Source: Propioniciclava sp. MC1595
GTDB taxonomy: Bacteria; Actinomycetota; Actinomycetes; Propionibacteriales; Propionibacteriaceae
NCBI RefSeq assembly: GCF_017569205.1
Contig: NZ_CP071870.1
Span: forward strand, 2,480,001 to 2,544,000
Direction: 5' to 3'
Length of the DNA stretch: 64,000 bases
Part shown: positions 58,599-64,000 of the stretch, in pieces
How the letters are laid out: the number at the start of each line of letters is the position of its first letter
Numbering within the stretch: the first letter of the stretch is position 1
The notes under the pieces: model-generated
Told to the model about the DNA's origin: nothing
The model's database searches: none
What the model saw: the letters and a program-made list of their open reading frames with translations, nothing else
Program-made: the position numbers and the translations under genes

Positions 58599-59096
58599 CT
58601 ACAGGCCGCGGTAACGCCCCTGCTGGTGGACCAGCGGCGCCTGTTCGGTGAGCTCGACGTGCTCCAGGACGCCGACCACCTCGGTCGACCAGCCGAGCTC
58701 GCGCGTCGACTCCAGCCGGACGCCGACCCACGACCGGCCGGCCAGCACCGGCCCCCACGCCGTGTCGTCGAACGCGGCGAGGCGGAACAGCCCGCCCGGC
58801 GCCGGCGCCAACCCCGCGAACGCCTCGGCCAGGCCGTGGTCGCCCTCCGCGAGCAGCGTGACGGCGAAGGTCTCCCCCAGCCCCAGGGCGAGGTCGGAGT
58901 CGGGGTCGACCAGCCCCAGCATCCGGGCGGGCTCGCCGAGCGCGACCAGCACCGAGCTGACCGTGAGCCCGACCCTCGCCGGTCCCGTCCCGCTCGCCCA
59001 CAGCGTCACCGGCGCCACCAGGCGGCCGCGGAGCCGACGCGCGGCGTCCCGCTGCTCGGGAGGGGTCGCGAACGGGTGCGAGGAGTGGATGGTCAC
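58599..59096 (-). CDS. Flavin reductase family protein
   Basis: The 165-residue protein has the flavin-reductase-like split-barrel motif VAPVTLWASGTGPARVGLTV, SSVLVALGEPARMLGLVDPD and LAEAFAG. It could supply reduced FMN to a monooxygenase or act in general redox work. It is smaller than many members but complete. A TAGGGT box lies 12 bases before the ATG, giving a very short leader. A hairpin lies just upstream, so it is transcribed separately from the small membrane protein gene. Confidence 0.85.
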   Translation of the reverse strand: MTIHSSHPFATPPEQRDAARRLRGRLVAPVTLWASGTGPARVGLTVSSVLVALGEPARMLGLVDPDSDLALGLGETFAVTLLAEGDHGLAEAFAGLAPAPGGLFRLAAFDDTAWGPVLAGRSWVGVRLESTRELGWSTEVVGVLEHVELTEQAPLVHQQGRYRGL

Positions 59097-59132
59097 CGGG
59101 CCACCCTAACCGGAACGCCCCGGCATGCCGAA

Positions 59133-59160
59133 GGGGGCACCGGAGAGATCCGGTGCCCCC
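59133..59160 (-). terminator. Terminator after small membrane protein gene
   Basis: A perfect 12-bp stem (59133-59144 with 59149-59160, loop of four) starts 28 bp after the stop of the small membrane protein gene. There is no long T tract. Confidence 0.75.
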
Positions 59161-59188
59161 TGCGGGTGCGAGTCAGGCAGTGCCTGGG

Positions 59189-59359
59189 TCAGGCGCGGGT
59201 CGCCCCGTTGCCAGCCACGACCGGGACAGTCTGGCTGCTGACCTTGTTGAGGGCCCAGCCCAGGATGATCAGCGTGAGGCCGACGCCGATGGCGAAGAGG
59301 CAGACGCCGTAGGACAGGACGGAGGTGAACAGCGACGCACGGAGGAACGAGCCGTTCAT
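59189..59359 (-). CDS. Small single-span membrane protein
   Basis: The 56-residue frame (MNGSFLRASLFTSVLSYGVC, then LFAIGVGLTLIILGWALNKV) has a transmembrane helix and a short Ser/Val/Gly tail. No family is recognised. The ATG at 59359 has no ribosome binding site. The same frame stays open for 18 GC3-rich codons upstream, to a TGA at 59416, and the only AGGAG lies at that TGA. A start codon may therefore have been lost or a longer N-terminus is disrupted. A promoter-like TTGTTG-N18-TACAGT lies further upstream. It is between tuf and the flavin reductase gene. Confidence 0.6.
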   Translation of the reverse strand: MNGSFLRASLFTSVLSYGVCLFAIGVGLTLIILGWALNKVSSQTVPVVAGNGATRA

Positions 59360-59506
59360 GACCGAGGTGCGCTGCTTGGTGAGCTCGTCGGCCTTGGCGG
59401 TGTCTCGGGCGGCTCAACTCCTTGAGCCTCGGACCGGTGAAAACTGTACTACTACCTCTCGTAGCACAACAAGTCGATACCCCCCGGGGGTGTGCAACAA
59501 GACGGT

Positions 59507-59545
59507 AACAGGCCCGCACCCCCTTGTCGGGGATGCGGGCCTGTT
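59507..59545 (-). terminator. Terminator after tuf
   Basis: A 17-position stem (59507-59523 with 59529-59545, five-base loop) lies 19 bp after the tuf stop. Its single plus-strand mismatch (C-A) is G-U in the leftward RNA. Confidence 0.8.
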
Positions 59546-59564
59546 GAGCCTGACGCGGCCTAGA

Positions 59565-60758
<1,194 letters not shown>

Positions 60759-60879
60759 TGGGGCTCCTCCTGGGATCTTCCGCCACGCTGTCTGCGGGGC
60801 GTGCTTTTCACCTCGCCGGTTGCGAGGCAAGTACTTGGGACGGCCGCGTGGGCATGGTGCTCACGCGACAACCTTCGCA

Positions 60880-60907
60880 ATCCTATCGTTCGCGCGCGTC
60901 AGGTCAA
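60880..60907 (-). promoter_or_regulatory. Candidate tuf promoter
   Basis: TTGACC (60907-60902) and TAGGAT (60885-60880) on the minus strand are 16 bp apart, the best -35/-10 pair in the window. It predicts a tuf leader of about 115 nt. Confidence 0.65.
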
Positions 60908-60970
60908 AACCCGCGGCGCAAGTGGGCGGCCGGCCGCACCCGCGGCGTCCATCACCCCTAGACAGGACGC

Positions 60971-61006
60971 CGTGGGCCCCGCAACCAACCGGTTGCGGGG
61001 CCCACG
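60971..61006 (-). terminator. Terminator between fusA and tuf
   Basis: A perfect 16-bp stem (60971-60986 with 60991-61006, four-base loop) starts 24 bp after the fusA stop. It separates fusA from tuf, so tuf relies on its own promoter. Confidence 0.8.
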
Positions 61007-61029
61007 ATGAGTCAGGCGCGGGACGAGCG

Positions 61030-63147
<2,118 letters not shown>

Positions 63148-63200
63148 GGGTGGTTTCCCCTCTTGTTACGTGTTGTTCGTGTTCGACTCGGGACAGGCAT

Positions 63201-63236
63201 GAAGCTCCCTCCCGCCCGGAGGCGGGAGAGAGCTTC
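63201..63236 (-). terminator. Hairpin between rpsG and fusA
   Basis: A 16-position stem (63201-63216 with 63221-63236, four-base loop) starts seven bases after the rpsG stop. The one plus-strand mismatch (C-A) is G-U in the leftward RNA. It may lower readthrough from rpsL-rpsG into fusA or be a processing site. Confidence 0.6.
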
Positions 63237-63242
63237 AAGAGA

Positions 63243-63713
63243 TCACCAGCGGTAGTGCGCGAAGGCGCGGTTCGCCTCGGCCATCTTGTGGGTGTCCTCG
63301 CGCTTCTTCACGCTGGCACCCAGACCGTTGCTCGCGTCCAGCAGCTCGTTCATGAGGCGCTCGGTCATGGTCTTCTCGCGACGCTGGCGCGAGTAGCTGA
63401 CGAGCCAGCGCATCGCGAGCGTGGTCGCGCGGGCGGGCTTCACCTCGACCGGGACCTGGTAGGTGGCACCACCGACGCGGCGGGACTTGACCTCGACCGC
63501 GGGGCGGATGTTGTCCAGGGCCTTCTTGAGGGTCTGCACGGGGTCAACGCCGGTCTTGGCCCGCGTCCCCTCGAGAGCGCCGTAGACGATGTTCTGGGCG
63601 GTGGTCTTCTTGCCCTGGAGCAGGATCTTGCTCACGAGCTGGGAGACCAGCGGCGAACCGTAGACCGGGTCGACGACAATCGGCCGCTTGGGGGCCGGAC
63701 CCTTGCGAGGCAT
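63243..63713 (-). CDS. rpsG: 30S ribosomal protein uS7
   Basis: The 156-residue S7 ([40 protein letters not shown], and [20 protein letters not shown]) initiates assembly of the 30S head. Its ATG overlaps the rpsL stop (TAATG). The frame is open upstream but only this start is conserved. Confidence 0.97.
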   Translation of the reverse strand: MPRKGPAPKRPIVVDPVYGSPLVSQLVSKILLQGKKTTAQNIVYGALEGTRAKTGVDPVQTLKKALDNIRPAVEVKSRRVGGATYQVPVEVKPARATTLAMRWLVSYSRQRREKTMTERLMNELLDASNGLGASVKKREDTHKMAEANRAFAHYRW

Positions 63714-64000
63714 TACTTCTCCTTCTTCGCGCCGTAGCGGCTGCGGGCCTGCTTGCGGTTCTTGACACCCTGGGTGTCGAGGGAACCGCGGACGATCTTG
63801 TACCGGACACCCGGGAGGTCCTTCACACGGCCGCCGCGCACGAGCACCATCGAGTGCTCCTGCAGGTTGTGGCCCACACCGGGGATGTACGCGGTGACCT
63901 CGATGCCCGAGGACAGGCGCACACGAGCGACCTTGCGAAGGGCCGAGTTCGGCTTCTTCGGGGTCGTGGTGTACACACGCGTGCACACGCCACGGCGCTG
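63713..64000 (-). CDS. rpsL: 30S ribosomal protein uS12 (partial, runs off right edge)
   Basis: The 95 codons inside the window begin [20 protein letters not shown] and end [14 protein letters not shown], the C-terminal three quarters of S12. The streptomycin-related loop [20 protein letters not shown] and [20 protein letters not shown] are present. The lysine in PKKPNS is the position altered in streptomycin-resistant strains; the wild-type residue is seen. The first ~30 residues lie beyond 64000. It opens the str operon with rpsG and fusA. Confidence 0.96.
   Translation of the reverse strand, partial: QRRGVCTRVYTTTPKKPNSALRKVARVRLSSGIEVTAYIPGVGHNLQEHSMVLVRGGRVKDLPGVRYKIVRGSLDTQGVKNRKQARSRYGAKKEK

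Overview
The window is very GC-rich, and almost every reading frame is open on the opposite strand. Gene order and content point to a high-GC actinobacterium. It carries rpoA, infA, rpmJ and secY-adk-map in actinobacterial order, the block rplM-rpsI-glmM...coaA/glmS-acpS-tsaE, a resuscitation-promoting factor, a cambialistic-type Fe/Mn superoxide dismutase, and a complete mutA-mutB-meaB methylmalonyl-CoA mutase operon. The last suggests the propionate-forming family Propionibacteriaceae, but this placement is inferred from gene content and was not tested by alignment.

Layout. 1-8.8 kb: a GNAT-TsaE fusion (cut by the left edge), a GT4 glycosyltransferase, acpS-glmS, divergent coaA, a membrane protein, glmM, rpsI-rplM. 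9-17.3 kb: an EF-G-like GTPase, GtrA and YccF membrane proteins, an N-terminally truncated MarC, the overlapping trmB-truA-methyltransferase operon, a CsbD-like protein, sodA and rpf. 17.8-21.8 kb: rplQ-rpoA-rpsD-rpsK-rpsM-rpmJ-infA. 21.9-29.6 kb: a DUF1707 protein, a TrpXYZ-type ABC transporter, fhs, and map-adk-secY. 29.7-31.5 kb: a YedK/HMCES-type protein and a DUF559-like protein. 31.6-41.5 kb: the spc and S10 ribosomal operons (rplO back to rpsJ). 41.8-44.1 kb: serC-serA. 44.1-48.0 kb: a cassette of a lipoprotein, a tiny secreted peptide and a three-gene MacB-like ABC transporter. 48.1-49.2 kb: a decayed Gfo/Idh oxidoreductase. 49.5-54.6 kb: mutA-mutB-meaB. 54.6-59.4 kb: a sucrase/ferredoxin-like protein, a DprE2-like SDR, gltX, a second SDR, a flavin reductase and a small membrane protein. 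59.6-64 kb: the str operon (tuf, fusA, rpsG, partial rpsL).

How the parts relate. All translation genes except the EF-G-like paralogue, trmB and truA read leftward. Accessory blocks interrupt the translation supercluster at three places: between tuf and rpsJ (about 18 kb), between rplO and secY (about 2 kb) and between map and infA (about 5 kb). Each restarted block has its own candidate promoter with a TANNNT -10 box. GlmS and GlmM supply glucosamine-1-phosphate for the envelope. Fhs and SerA/SerC feed one-carbon and serine metabolism. MutA/B/MeaB serve the propionate pathway.

Most novel material. (1) The peptide/lipoprotein/ABC cassette at 44.1-48.0 kb, whose lipoprotein carries a duplicated CxxELGF module. 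(2) Mirror-image arrays of a 22-bp repeat lying on the stop codons of two convergent genes at 2.24-2.59 kb. (3) A stack of long hairpins after rpf. (4) A recurring TANNNT box 6-7 nt before start codons, suggesting widespread leaderless transcription, including glmS and coaA, whose start codons overlap head to head. No rRNA, tRNA, CRISPR array, transposase or integrase was recognised.
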